Assembly: GCA_029204225.1 (NCBI GenBank) | Contig: CM055113.1 | Span: 27,286,592-27,350,591 of the forward strand | Source: Diphasiastrum complanatum | Lineage: Eukaryota; Streptophyta; Lycopodiopsida; Lycopodiales; Lycopodiaceae | Direction: 5' to 3' | Length of the DNA stretch: 64,000 bases | Notes under the pieces: model-generated | The model's database searches: none | What the model was told of the DNA's origin: nothing | Seen by the model: the letters and a program-made list of their open reading frames with translations, nothing else | Translations under genes and position numbers: made by a program | Part shown: positions 33,891-45,169 of the stretch, piece by piece | How the letters are laid out: every line of letters starts with the position of its first letter | Position numbering within the stretch: position 1 is the first letter of the stretch

Positions 33891-34142
33891 AACTGAATTG
33901 TATTATATCAAGTTCAAATGGTACGTAGTAGTTTCCAAACTTAAATCTACCAAAATTTTGAGACAAAAAATAAATCTTTATGGTCTCTATGGAAGAGTTA
34001 CAAATAACAACATAGTAGCTCTCTCCAAGTCTCACTCTGATTCTTCTTGCGATTTGTGACAAACAAGATAGAAAAATGTTAGATGTGACTTGATGATGGG
34101 TGAGTGAAAAACATTAGTAGTTTTTGCACAAGCGACTTACCA

Positions 34143-34360
34143 TCACATATTGTTGAGCATATCAAATGGCAGATTGATATCATTGTCAAATCCTATTCCA
34201 ATTCTTCCTAAAAGTGCTGCAATCTTCAAAAAAGTGCCCATCCCACACATGAGATCAAGCACCATATCTTCGGGCTTACTGAACACTCTCAACACGTAGT
34301 CCTAGAACTTGCAACTACGTTGGCTAGCTCCACGAATCGGTTGACCTTCATGTCTTACCC
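34143..34360 (-). pseudogene. DNA N4/N6-methyltransferase-like C-terminal fragment
   Basis: Minus strand, one frame: WVRHEGQPIRGASQRS, one stop at about 34304-34306, then VFSKPEDMVLDLMCGMGTFL, KIAALLGRIGIGFDND and a stop at 34143. This has the layout of the end of beta-class DNA amino-methyltransferases: a PGD-like turn, then motif I (D-x-F/M-C/A-G-x-G-T) that binds S-adenosylmethionine, then the LGR-x-x-I-G-x-x motif II. The DPPY catalytic motif, which would precede it, is not found to the right. Amino-methyltransferases modify adenine N6 or cytosine N4 in DNA. Whether this is a host gene relic or mobile-element cargo is unknown. Confidence 0.5.
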
Positions 34361-34413
34361 ATTTACTTTCTTGGGTATCAGTTGGGAGAAAAGATGTTTC
34401 TCTATCTCATTAT

Positions 34414-34746
34414 TTGAAAAACTTTCAAAATAATGAGATTTGTATATATCATTCATCTTATAATCCATATGCAACCACTGTCATTATGGCCATCAAATCA
34501 TTATCAGTTTGTTTAGGAGGCCATAAGTACGCAAGAGGAACATATAAAATAATTTTTGTGAAGAGAGATTTGGCTATTAAGAGACTACGAAAAGATCATC
34601 TGCAATGGCCCTTTATTCGAGTTACATTGATATGAGCAAGAGGAAAAATTTAGAATTTTTGGATCCATATGAAAGGAGATTATTCCTTCATGACAATACC
34701 ATCCGTCTGAATCTTGAAGAGGATGATGAGGAAGATCTAGGACCCT
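34414..34746 (+). other. Two short unrecognised open frames
   Basis: 34414-34635 gives 73 residues, and an overlapping frame from about 34603 gives 47 residues with an acidic tail (LNLEEDDEEDLGP). Neither has a motif I know. They lie on the strand opposite the methyltransferase fragment, and I cannot show that they are coding. Confidence 0.2.
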
Positions 34747-35035
34747 AAAACACTTCTATCTTGAACCTAGCTGGTTTCCAAGCATAGAAAGGAAGATTGA
34801 AAACACATGCAACACTTTGCACACACTAAGAATGGATTACAAACTCAAACCAGCCTGAACACACTCTTGCTTAAGCTCTCAAACTTCCCAGCAAGTGACC
34901 AAATTAAGTTATGGTGTGAAGAGTTACTTGCATTCTTAGAAAATACAAAAGACTAGGCTGCCAAGAATACCTAGAATTGAACAAACTTGATCAACATAGA
35001 CTAGTATTGGCTACATTTTAAGCTTTGATCTATGG

Positions 35036-35796
35036 ATGAAGATCAACCGGAAGCCCGATGCAATTGTTCTTCAAATGATTCGGCCATCTAAGTTCAACGA
35101 GGAAACTGTGAGCCTAATTTCCAACATGTTTTGCAAAGGACTTGTCTCCCCTTCAACTGGAACAATTGGGTCTTTATTACATAAGTTCATGGTTTTTTCA
35201 AAAGGGTTGAGTCTTATTACATATGAAACAAAAGACCTTGATCCAAGGGAGAGATTGCTTAGTCCAAGATTACCAGGTTGTGTGCCACCTTGGTTGGAAA
35301 AAAAGATGTCGTTAGTGCAATATAATTTAAATACATTTTAGACATGTTGTGTTAAGAGAGGTGGATGTTGAAAACAAGACAGTACGATTGGCATGGTTAT
35401 GATGTGATCAAAGACAAAGATGTAAATAGAAATTTGAACTTGAAGAAGAGATGTGGAGAGATTGGAGTGTTTGTGTCACAATTGTTTGCAACCGGCGAGC
35501 ATTTCTCAGCGAGCAGTTCCATGAAAAAGGCGAGCATCTTGAGCACTCGGTCGCCCTTCATCCCAGTCATTTGCTCACCCTTCATCCCAGTCTTTTCACT
35601 TTATATCTATTCAAGTATCATTTTATGCTTTGATGACATAATCAAGACTACAAAGGTAGCAATTCTACTATGTTTGGATCTTATAGATTTTCATTTGAAT
35701 GTTGACAAGTTGGCAAGCACATACTCTATCGTTCAGGATTTTGTGTATGCTCAGGGGCTTGACACCATTACCACATTGTTTGAGACCATTACCTAG
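35036..35796 (+). other. Unrecognised open frames, possible broken gene
   Basis: 35036-35341 (101 aa, mixed composition, ending WLEKKMSLVQYNLNTF) and 35365-35796 (143 aa) are in different frames, 24 bases apart. The second contains a GGCGAGCA-derived repeat (35493-35545) also seen inverted at 37125-37275, and a duplicated PFIPV block (about 35557-35600). No domain is recognised. Confidence 0.25.
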
Positions 35797-35962
35797 GCCT
35801 ATTCTTCCACGAGAAAACAGCTTCCACATGTGTGGAAACAGCTTTTTAGGCTTTTTAGGCCCCTATAAAATGCATGCAAGCATGGCCATTGCAATAATCA
35901 TAATTAATCATAAATTACAACATTAGGGATACTAATCTAAACATTAACTCTAATAGCTTCGA

Positions 35963-36163
35963 ATGGAGTCATTGCTAATACTCCAAGACCTGTTTGTCTT
36001 TTCCTCGAGGTGGAGGAGCCTCAAGGTGGACAAGAGTTACAAGAAGAAGACAAATCTTACTCTACGTTGCATTAATATGATTGTAAGCAATGAGCTTCTA
36101 AGAGAGGTAGCCTCTTGTATTTCGGCCAAGGAGTCATTAAAGGCCACTTATGAGTCAATTTGT
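35963..36163 (+). pseudogene. Scrap of copia gag
   Basis: Reads MESLLILQDL, then INMIVSNELLREVASCISAK and TYESI, matching gag of elements B and F. A frame change occurs after about 12 codons. A TATA-like CCTATAAAATGC lies upstream at about 35860, so the AT-rich stretch 35800-35960 may be the rest of an LTR and leader. Confidence 0.7.
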
Positions 36164-36203
36164 CAAAAATTTGCCTTGGAAAAAAAAATTTCGAAATTTT
36201 TTT

Positions 36204-36603
36204 CTCAGACACCTGGGCATTAGCGCCGGCGCTAATGCTCGGGTGCCCGAGAAAAGAATTTCGAAATAAAAAAAATTGAAATATTTTTTTTTTGAATTTT
36301 TTTTCGGGCACATTTTTTGAAAAAAAAATTTCGAGATTTTTTCTCGGGCACCTGGGCATTAGTGCCGGCGCTAATGCCGAGGTGCTTGGGAAAAAAAATT
36401 TCAAAAAAAAATTTCGGGATTAAAAGAATTCGATTTTTTCTCGAGCACCCAAGCATTAGCGTCGGCGCTAATGCCCAGGTGCCCGATAAAAAAAATTTCA
36501 AAAAAAAAAATTTGCCCACAAAAATTTCGAAAAAAAAAAAAATTAAATTTTTTTTCTCAAGGACCCGGGCAATAGCGCTGGCACTAGTGCCTAAGTGCCA
36601 GAG
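36204..36603. repeat. Array of four 48-bp palindromes in A/T-tract spacers
   Basis: Palindromes occupy 36204-36251, 36343-36390, 36440-36487 and 36556-36603, each exactly 48 bases with a dyad at its centre. The core of the first is TTAGCGCCGGCGCTAA, flanked by GGGCA/TGCCC-like and CACCTG/CAGGTG-like arms. Spacers of 91, 49 and 68 bases consist of A runs, T runs and AAATTTCG-type blocks, and a half-arm TTCGGGCAC occurs in the first spacer. Copies differ at scattered positions, yet length and symmetry are kept. Lys/Phe-rich frames across the array are not genes. Confidence 0.93.
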
Positions 36604-37119
36604 AAAAAAATTGAAAAAAAATGTGTTTGTCTAAAATTACGAAGCCTAGTGTCTTCAAGTGTGGCATTTGGAAAGTAGATGCCTAATAAAACCACATTTG
36701 TAGTTTTTTCATACATACATGTGTACAATTTTCAAGTTATGAATGTGTACAATGTCAAGAGAAAACTGACATTTGGACTTCACACCAAGGTCCACAAAGT
36801 AGTTTTTTATTTTCTTCTGAAAAATATATGTTTTTGTTTTATTTCTTTTTGGAGTCCTATTCCGAAATGGAACTTGTTTCAGAATGGGCAACTATGATTC
36901 AAAAGCCTTCAATAGTCAAGCTTCGCCCCTAAAAAATTGTTTGAATCAAACAATCTTGATTCAATTCAATTTGGCTCATAAACTTGAACTAAAAAGAAGC
37001 AACCTAAAACAAATTGTACTTTGCTCATGTATTTGAGATTATAAACTCAATCGTCAATGTGTTGCCACACCTTCATTCCTAAAACCAGAAAAAAAAATAG
37101 TATTAGAATATTTCTCATA
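36604..37119. other. Spacer, no gene recognised
   Basis: AT-rich; small frames on both strands at 36679-36897 overlap each other and have no motif. Confidence 0.4.
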
Positions 37120-37275
37120 TTAAGGAAGTGCTCGCCATCGTACAATCTATCATAATATTGCTCGCCAAAAACATTTCCTCCTATTAGAGAAGTGCTCGCC
37201 ATCATACAATGTATCTTAATATTGCTCGCCAAATCCTGCTCACCTTGACATGCTCGCCGAGAAATGCTCGCCAAA
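37120..37275 (-). repeat. Tandem repeat carrying GGCGAGCA motif
   Basis: On the minus strand, a roughly 66-base unit with two GGCGAGCA boxes (TTTGGCGAGCAATATTA then GATGGCGAGCACTTC) is present about twice, followed by further single boxes at 37239-37275. One frame reads FGEQYYDRLYDGEHF-like repeats. The plus-strand frame at 35493-35545 has the same box in the opposite orientation. Confidence 0.7.
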
Positions 37276-37555
37276 AAATCGCATCCGTCTATTATTGGTA
37301 CCCAAAGGATTGAAGTAAAGACAAATAAAGCAAGTACCATCCATATGGAAATCTCTTTTTTAAAAGAAATATATATTCTAGTCTTACATATGTCATGTAC
37401 ATCTCTATAAAGGTAAAAAACGTGGTTGTTTTACTTTAGTTTTCTTTTTGTTAATTCAAATATAATCTATGATTAGAATGTAATCTTAGAAAATGTTGGC
37501 TTCATTTCTGTTCTATTGATTGATTTATTTATTTTTCACATTTTTATACACACAG

Positions 37556-39903
37556 GTTTTTTTTTGTCAAAAACATTGACGAGTGAAATTAATAATACAA
37601 ATTTTTATGAGACCTTTGTGAAGAGACCAGGATTCCAAGAATTAGTCACTACAATTCAAAGTAAAAGATTAAGTGGTGAAAGCTTATACTCACAAGTTTT
37701 GACAAACTCCAATGTATCCATGAGGGTGGTAGAAAGTAATGAACATCGATCTGGTCATGTCAACAATCCAATGATTGACACCCCTACATATGACTAGATC
37801 TTTCAAGCACGCAAAAATAAAAATCAAGATCATATATGGTACACATTTGTTGGCAAAATACTTTCCGGATCAACATGTCGACTTTTTAGAAAATCATAGA
37901 TGTGTGAACAAGTGGTTGAAATTTGTGCTTGAGGATGAGGTTATATCGCAAGATCTATGCGACAAGCCTCTTGAAAGAGAGAAGTTGAAAAATATCATCA
38001 GCCAAAACATTCAAGAAATCAAACCCTTGCGTTTCTCAGGTGCTACCTATGTCTGGAAAGAAGAAGACATATATAGTTGGGCATTGGTAAGCATCCAATC
38101 AAGAAGAAAGTATGAGAAAAAGAAAGACAAATCATCAATCACTCAAATTGCAAGTTTCATAGCAATAGAGGTAAATAAAAACAAGTTTTTTTTTTTCATC
38201 AAGAAAAATTTGAAATCATAAATGTCATGGAATCGTATTTCAAATAAAGTAAAACTTTTTTATTTGAATTGCTAATTTTTATTTGCATACAAAAATGATT
38301 AACGAGAAAAAATAGTTAAATTTTGTGATTGACTTGTATTTAACGTACTTAATTCCTAACTTTTACATGAAACTGGTCCAAAAAAGGATGAAACTTGTGC
38401 TCCAGTTACTATTTCTGTGCATCAAGGTCAACTAAAACATTCTATAGAATTATCGGTTTATGCAAATTGATGCATGCATGGCACTCAATTACATTGAAGT
38501 ATATTTGCTTAGTATTTTTTTTGGATGGTTTAATCTCATAGGCATTTTTTGGGATGGAAATTGCATGGCAAGATGTTGCCCACATGTGTGCCGCAATGCA
38601 AGTTGACGTACCACTTATGGATGCAATGGTGAGTTTCTAAAGTATATTACTATCTCTTCACAGGTTATTCATGGTTTGCATTTTTATTTTCTGTTATGAT
38701 GGTTAGTTTTATCTTGTCGCTTACATCAAATTAAAACATGCATAACTGAATAATTAAGACACATCAATAATTCTTCATGTTTGGAGTTCATAGATGATTT
38801 TAAGGTAAAATGGTTTAGCACAATACATCCATGCTTTGGTAGCTCGAAATTTTGTTTTGTTTTATATATTTTTTATTTTGACTTTCATAATTGATTTCAT
38901 GTTGATTTGTGTAGGTGGATAACAATGGTTTGCAAATAAGTCATAATCCACGATTGAAAGTCAAACATGAAATTGTATTACTGTTTAGTTACTTCTCTAT
39001 TATTTTGTTTTTCTATTAGTTTTTATAAGTTCGTTAATGATATTATGTTGTTGTTTTGAAATATAGGAGTATGTATAAGAAGTGGAAGCAGGAGGACAAT
39101 TTCCATGTGCTTCATTTTTGAAGTTGTTGGAAGATGAATCAATAAACATAAATGTTCTGGCAGATGCAGCTACAACTGCACAAGTTACTTTAGGATAATA
39201 ATCATATTCATCTTTGATACATGTGAAAAAATCTTTTTCAGTTTCATAAAAGATTGAAACTGAAAGAAAATGCGAAGCACGATATGCATTGTAAAAAAAA
39301 TAACGTGTTGGGAGTTGTGGCAAAAAAAATGAAGGTATGGTCAATGTTTTAAGACTATTTGCGCATACAATTAGACTAATTAGAGATATTTGAGCTTTAC
39401 TAATTTTTGTCTTTTTTTTTTTTGTTAATATTAGGATTTATTAGAATTTGACCATCACAGATATAGAAAAAAAAAGCTTTTTCGAAGATGTTTCACAGGT
39501 GAGAAAAATGTCTTTTATTTAGATGTATTATATAATATTGAATTTGTTGTAAATTTTATTCTAATAAATTGTAATCAACTATGGTCGTGTAATTATGAAG
39601 TCTAATTTATCACAATTGTTGTTTTTACAAGTGTACGGCGGCATAGGAGATTTTGATTTAAGGGACCAAGAAACTATTTTAATGCAATAGTTTAATTTAC
39701 GTACAATAGATTATTTGTACGGCAGATTAAAAGAGCATTATAATAGTTTAAAGGATTTAAGAAACAATCTAGCTGCGATAAACCATTCGTACACCTGCAT
39801 GAGAGAAGAATTAGTAGATTGCCTTTTGTATAAAGGCAAAATAGTTGTTCATGAAAAACAAAAGAGATGTTTGGTATTGGAGGACATTGAAGTTAATATG
39901 TAA
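37556..39903 (+). CDS. Unknown multi-exon gene or young pseudogene (seven or more exons)
   Basis: Exons with AG/GT borders: about 37556-38170 (one frameshift near 37795), 38542-38628, 38915-38974, 39067-39183, 39242-39334, 39435-39498, 39632-39903. All internal joins preserve phase: 0 at every junction until 39498, which leaves phase 1, and the next exon completes that codon. Translation of exon 2 is AFFGMEIAWQDVAHMC and onward; exon 6 reads DLLEFDHHRYRKKKLFRRCF; the last exon ends in a helical LKEHYNSLKDLRNNLAAI segment and TAA at 39901. There are in-frame stops near 39076 and 39689. It is not retroelement-like. I recognise no family; the true start lies upstream or in the first exon. Confidence 0.5.
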
Positions 39904-40015
39904 GTATGTTGGTTTTTGCCTTTTGTATAAAGGCAAAATAGCTCTTCGTAAAAACAAAAGAGATATTGGGTATTGGAGTATATTGAAGTTAATATGCAAG
40001 TATGTTGGTTTTTGG
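39821..40015. repeat. Tandem duplication, 97-bp period
   Basis: Two copies beginning GCCTTTTGTATAAAGGCAAA at 39821 and 39918. The first copy holds the end of the last exon of the unknown gene; the second lies after its stop codon. Each copy starts with a small GCCTTT/AAAGGC hairpin. Confidence 0.85.
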
Positions 40016-40276
40016 TTGTTATCATTCAAGTAACATGATTTTCTTGTTTTTCTGACTAGTAAGAAACATAGATTTTATAAATATTGAGTAAAACGATTTG
40101 CGTAAATTTAAAAAGTTGTGTTTATTGTTCAAATTTTTGAAAAAAGTGTGACAATAATTTGATAATTTAAATTGTTTTTTGAAAATTTATTAGAGTTAAT
40201 GGCATGTTTTTACTTCAATTAAGATATATTATCAAGTTAAATTTATTTTTATTTCTTTTTACATAAAAGAATAAGT

Positions 40277-40554
40277 ATTCTCCATATAATTTCCTATACA
40301 AAAATAAACATAACTAGGGAAATTGCTATTTAGGAAAAAATTGAATATTTCCTAGTCTACTTTTCAAAGGAATCCAACATCAGATTTCCTATGTAGGAAA
40401 TTGTAACTAGGAAAATATAGAATGGCTTAAATTTCTTATATAAGAAATTTGATTGTGGATTTCCTAGATTTATAAACTAGGAAGTGTTCATTTTTTAGTG
40501 GTTGGCACTTTCCTTAGATATGTTTGTTTTTGTATAAGAAATTATATGGAGAAT
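40277..40554. mobile_element. MITE with about 45-bp terminal inverted repeats
   Basis: ATTCTCCATATAATTTCCTA at 40277 is inverted at 40554 (ATTCTCCATATAATTTCTTA), and the match continues through ATACAAAAA(T/C)AAACATA. The 278-bp interior is AT-rich with several TTTCCTA/TAGGAAA pairs, so the whole unit can fold. It has no coding capacity. The flanks AAGT and CCTT give no obvious duplication. Confidence 0.8.
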
Positions 40555-42132
40555 CCTTTATTTTTCCTATATAGATTAAAAGTTTCTTGTGATATTGGAG
40601 GGAAATGGCAAAAGAAATGAGGGAAAATAGAACATGGGCGCTAATTGGTTATGATATTTCTTGGATGTGGATACATCCAGGAACCAGGATTTTGCACATC
40701 TACTTCTGGTGCATAGTTTTTGGATCCTTCCTAGATGTGCACTTACTGAAACATGCATGTGTTGGAACTTGGTGGCCACATGATGCCTTCACTGTCAGGA
40801 TGAATCCCGAGATCTGGAGGTGCAGGGGCCAGTAACTACATGGCTTTTCCATATTTCAACATGTCAAGAACCTGCGCTCCAATGTCTACTATGGTTGGCA
40901 ATGGAGAAGTGGCAACAAGTGGAAACCAGAACATGGGTTATGCCTGGGTTGAGTTAATTCATGGATGTTATCCACATCCAGGAACAAAAGATCTTGCACC
41001 TCCACCTCTGACACCTAATTGGATCATGGTTTACCGTTTTCACTCTTTGGGAACGTGTTTTCATGTTCCTGGACACAAGGAACTTCTGGGAACGTGTTCC
41101 TGCATTCCTAAACACAAGGAACAATGTTTTTATTTATTTTGCATTTCGAAATTGTTTAAGTTCATGTCATATACCTTTCATTTGAATGTGTGAACTATGA
41201 AGTTTTCATTTGATAGTTTAGAATGATCACATGGTGTTCTCACATTCCCACTTTCTTTAATATGTTCCTGTTCCCAAGGGTCATTCCATTGTTCCCGTTC
41301 CTTGGCAACTATGCCTTGGATTTGCACATCCGATATGCAGGTGTTTGAACATGCATGAGGCCAGGCTCTTTCTCTTGCCATCCACCAAGTCATCTAGTAG
41401 ACACTTTTTTTTTGAGAGCTTAAAAAATTAGAGGTGGAATTTTCATTTGGAACCAGTTTCTGATTGAAAAGTTACTTCTGTATTTCCTTGTAAATTAGCA
41501 ATCATGCACTTTTTCCTTTCTGTATCCTTGTAAATCAGCAACCCCCCACTTTTTCTTTCTGTATTCATTAAATTTTCATTTATGTTGTGAGAAGTTTTTA
41601 TGCTACCTAACTTCTAAATATGATCAATTGCAAAAGTCTGTTTTGTGTTTGTTTAGCGTGTTATAAGTCCATGAGCACCACGCTCAATGAGGCAAGTTTA
41701 TTTGCTCAGGTCTGTAAGGCGATAATTAATGAGCTCGATTGCCATGAGCTTTTATTGGATACTAGACACACATTGGCAAAATTCTGATTTCCTTTCATAT
41801 CTGTGGGGTTTCTTGCCAACAGATATGTACTGTCAGCCTTCAGGTAAGGAGAAACTTGAATGATGAATGTGAAGCGATAGAAGCTACCACTTCTTGTTTT
41901 GGGGCTCTGACAGACTTTTTGCCTATTCTTTTTTCTCTGCTAGCTTCTCAGACTGTTTATGCTGAACACTGATGAAAAGAGTCTCTGAATGGTTGCTTTT
42001 AGATATATATTATTATTTCGTATTATATGCCTAGATGGTAGTTCATAATCTTTGAGTTCATCTTCCATTACCGCAAGGTTTGTTGTTTTAACTTTTACTG
42101 ATTTTGCATAAGATTCTCTAGAAAGTAAAGGT
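40555..42132. other. Spacer with small repeats, no gene recognised
   Basis: Holds a 39-bp tandem repeat at 41049-41124 (GGGAACGTGTT...CACAAGGAAC, two units, each with its own inverted repeat) and two diverged copies of a GGATGTxxATxCATCCAGGAAC block at about 40660 and 40960. Open frames at 40605-41193 cover these repeats and have no motif. Confidence 0.5.
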
Positions 42133-42929
42133 ATGTTTTTATTCTCATTTATAGTGATTCAATTATCTTGGGCATTTTCATATTTAAGTAGCGAATTGGT
42201 CTTAACATCGGTTTTATCTGCTGATGACTCTACTCCTTTCCAGGTCTTCTTTGCTATTACAATGAGTGCTATGGGAGTATCTCAATCCGCAGGCTTATTA
42301 GCCCCTGACATTTCAAAAGTCAAAGTAGCTGTTCATTCAGTCTTTAGAACCTTGACTGCAGTGAAAGGTGATATTGAATTTCAACATAGGAGCTTCAAGT
42401 ATCCTACTCGGCCCGATATGCAGATTTTTTGTGACCTGTGTCTAATTGTTCACGCTGGACAGGTATGAATTTATAACTTATTTGCAAAACAATTGCTTAC
42501 GTACTACATATTCTCTGTATTTGCGGAGTTTCCTTTACTGCATCAATATTCAAGATCGAATGTTCAAACCTCTATGGATAATTCTTCAAACCTCTATGGA
42601 TAATTCAGCTATCTGGAGGTCAAAAGCAGCGAATTGCAATAGATCGGCCTATAGTGAAGGATTCCCAAATTTTGCTTTTGGATGAGGCGACCAGTGCACT
42701 GGATGCGGAGTCTGAACACGTTGTTTAAGAAGCACTAAATAGTGTCATGGTTAACAGAACTACTATTGCAATTGCCCACCGCGTCAGCAATGTCGTAACT
42801 ACAAATACCATAGCACTGGTAAAGAATGGAGTGATTGCCGACAGGGTATCAAACACAAAGACCTTGTTAATATCGAAGGAGGTGCTTATGCCTCTCTAGT
42901 GAAGCTACACTCTTCATCTCATTCATAAT
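42133..42929 (+). pseudogene. ABCB-type (P-glycoprotein) ABC transporter fragment
   Basis: After a TTTCCAG acceptor at about 42243 the frame reads [20 protein letters not shown], then [17 protein letters not shown], the last membrane-domain helix and the start of a nucleotide-binding domain. The Walker A lysine motif is missing. After an intron-like gap and a 20-base tandem duplication (CAAACCTCTATGGATAATTC twice, 42564-42603), another frame gives [11 protein letters not shown] (about 42609), [16 protein letters not shown] (Walker B) and IAHRVSNV (H-loop). A stop follows EHVV. Plant ABCB proteins export auxin and other compounds across membranes; this copy cannot work. It is the only fragment of a familiar host gene in the window. 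Confidence 0.85.
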
Positions 42930-43177
42930 TTTGTAAACCATAGTGGACACATGTTAGATTTCCACCTGTGTAGTCCTTCTGGTACGCAGCAGAACAGGCA
43001 ATAGACGACAGACTAATGTAAATCAGAACAGAGGCAAGAACGTACAGCAGAGACGAAAGTGTTGCGATCCAGAACACAGAAAACTAGAAAGGAATGTCTT
43101 CGTTTCATCCAGAATCAGTACATGTATAGAATGCAAACAATTTCCAACAAAACCCAACTCATTCAACATGAGAAGGT

Positions 43178-44165
43178 TCATCTATGCTTCCCATACTTAT
43201 CATGCTTCATAACTTTTATAAACTTATCTCTACCTAGTCCCTTTGTCATTTTGTCAGCCATCATATCATCAATGTTACAATAACTAACATCTACATAACT
43301 AGATTGCACTAAATCCTTGACATAATGATATTCAAGGCTGATATGCTTGATGCTTTTGTGGAAGCGGCCATTTTTGCACAAATGAATCACCCCTTGATTG
43401 TCAGTAAGCATCTTGAATATGTCAGCTCCGACCCCAGCCTCCTTGCAAAAGTTGGTTATCCATATATATTCTTTCACCGCCTGACATAGGCCAACAAATT
43501 CAGCCTCTGTGGATGATAGAGTTACAGAACGTTGTTTGGTGCTTCCCCAAGTCGCTGCATCCCCAACCATCATGAACATATACCCACTTGTGGACTTGGG
43601 GTCGTCTATGTCGCCACCCCAATCTAACTCTCTGTAGAACTTGCAACATCCTTATTATATCCACAATATGTTATTCCTAAGTTCATGATGCCCTTCAAAT
43701 ATGATAACAACCTTCTTGCAGCGTTCCAATGCTCGCTTCCTGGATTTGAGGAATATTGGCTAAGCTTCCCTACAACATTAGCTATATCTGGTCTAGTGTA
43801 GACCATAGCATACATTAATGATCCTATCATGCTATTATATCTGGTCTAGTGTAGACCATAGCATACATAAATGATCATATCAGGCTGCTATATGGGCAAT
43901 GACACATGATGCCTTCCTTCTCTTTATAATCAATTAGGCACATCTCTCTATTAAGTTTGACCCCTGCCTCCAATGGTGTGCTTACTGTTGAGCATTCCTC
44001 CATATTGTATTTTTTTAGGTGTCTTTAACATATTGCCTCTGCTTTATGCCTAACAAGAGTCTTCTCTCTATTCCTCTTAATCTTTGTGCCTAGACAATAA
44101 TCAATTTCTCCAAGATCATTTCAAACTGTTCCTTCAATTTCTCTTTCCATCATAATCAAGTCATT
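43178..44165 (-). pseudogene. Copia RT-RNase H fragment
   Basis: Minus strand: decayed RT (GEIDYCLGTKI-like near 44100, then the STPLEAGVKLNR region), MIGSLMYAMVYTRPDIANVV at 43770-43830, and after a frame change RNase H (RSVTLSSTEAEFVGLCQAVK near 43480-43540, and HISLEYHYVKDLVQ near 43320). A short stretch including TCTGGTCTAGTGTAGACC is duplicated at about 43788-43860. There is no LTR on either side. Confidence 0.82.
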
Positions 44166-44505
44166 GCCAAACATAATCATTGTGAGAAATTGTCAACTAG
44201 TTGAGATTTATCATGTCTAGTAAAAATGACAATTTTGGCCAATATGCATTTTAAACTTAAAGATAAACTTTATATTGTGAATAAGGCCTAAGAATAGTTG
44301 ATTTACTATTTTTGGCAAGGTAGGCAAGTTGATGAGGTCGGAAATAGACCTATTGTTATTGGTTGATTTAGGTGCATTGAATCTAGTCTATTGTTTGAAA
44401 TAGACCTAGAACCTTCCAAATGTTGATAAGTGTCATGTCCATGATCAGTACATAGGATTCAGTATACTCCAATTCTTGGATACACGGTACTCCAGTGAAT
44501 CAAGC

Positions 44506-45140
44506 TGTTAGTTATGCCACATCATACTGGACAAGACCCGAAAGTAACTAATATTCTTGTTAGGCCCAGAACACACTAAATGGAGTTAGTACAAGGTTTG
44601 GGACTGAGAATTATCAATAACAATTCTATGAATAGAGGATCCAAGCATAGAGACTCTATTCTAGAGGTATCTATGTATAGGAGAGTTAGGACCTTGCATG
44701 TCTATGTGCACAGGTGGTTCATGGCTCTATAAGAAGAGGCCAAACTCACTCTTCCTCACGTTTGTGGTTGGTTCAGGCTCTCATCCTATTCCTCACATTT
44801 GTGGTTGGTTCATTGCTAGACTCTCACTCTACTTTCATGCTTCCTAATCCTTGGCTTGGGAGTGAAGCTTCTAGAGTTTGATTGGATGCTTCTACTTGGT
44901 CATGATGAAAAAACCAAAAAAAAGCCAAAAATCATGAGTTTTGCTTGTTTTTTCATATAATTTGATAGTAGCTGGCTATAAAACACCAAGTAGAGCTTGT
45001 AGAGAGATCAATCATACTCTTTAGAAGCTATCCTTGAAGTTAGAGCCAAGAATTCCAGCAATTGGGCATGTAGGAAATTGACCATTTTTGGTGAATTTTG
45101 GTAGGTTGATCTCCAAATTTAGGTGCACCATCTTATATGG
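44506..45140 (+). repeat. Probable 5' LTR of gypsy element (family C)
   Basis: Starts TGTTAGTTATGCC; its first 200 bases recur at 8531-8735. A TATA-like CTCTATAAGAAGAGG lies at about 44728. The right end is set only by the start of the leader before gag and is uncertain by tens of bases. No second copy is nearby. Confidence 0.5.
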
Positions 45141-45169
45141 TTATTTGTCAGCAGTTGAGTACGGCACTC

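Noticed and set aside
36204-36603. CRISPR-like array
   Set aside because: Repeats are palindromic, spacers are low-complexity and related to each other, and the context is a plant nuclear genome without cas genes.
36072-36634. Lys/Phe-rich proteins on both strands
   Set aside because: They arise from A/T runs and the palindrome array.
40605-41193. Two plus-strand frames as a possible gene
   Set aside because: Composition follows local short repeats; no splice, motif or start context supports them.
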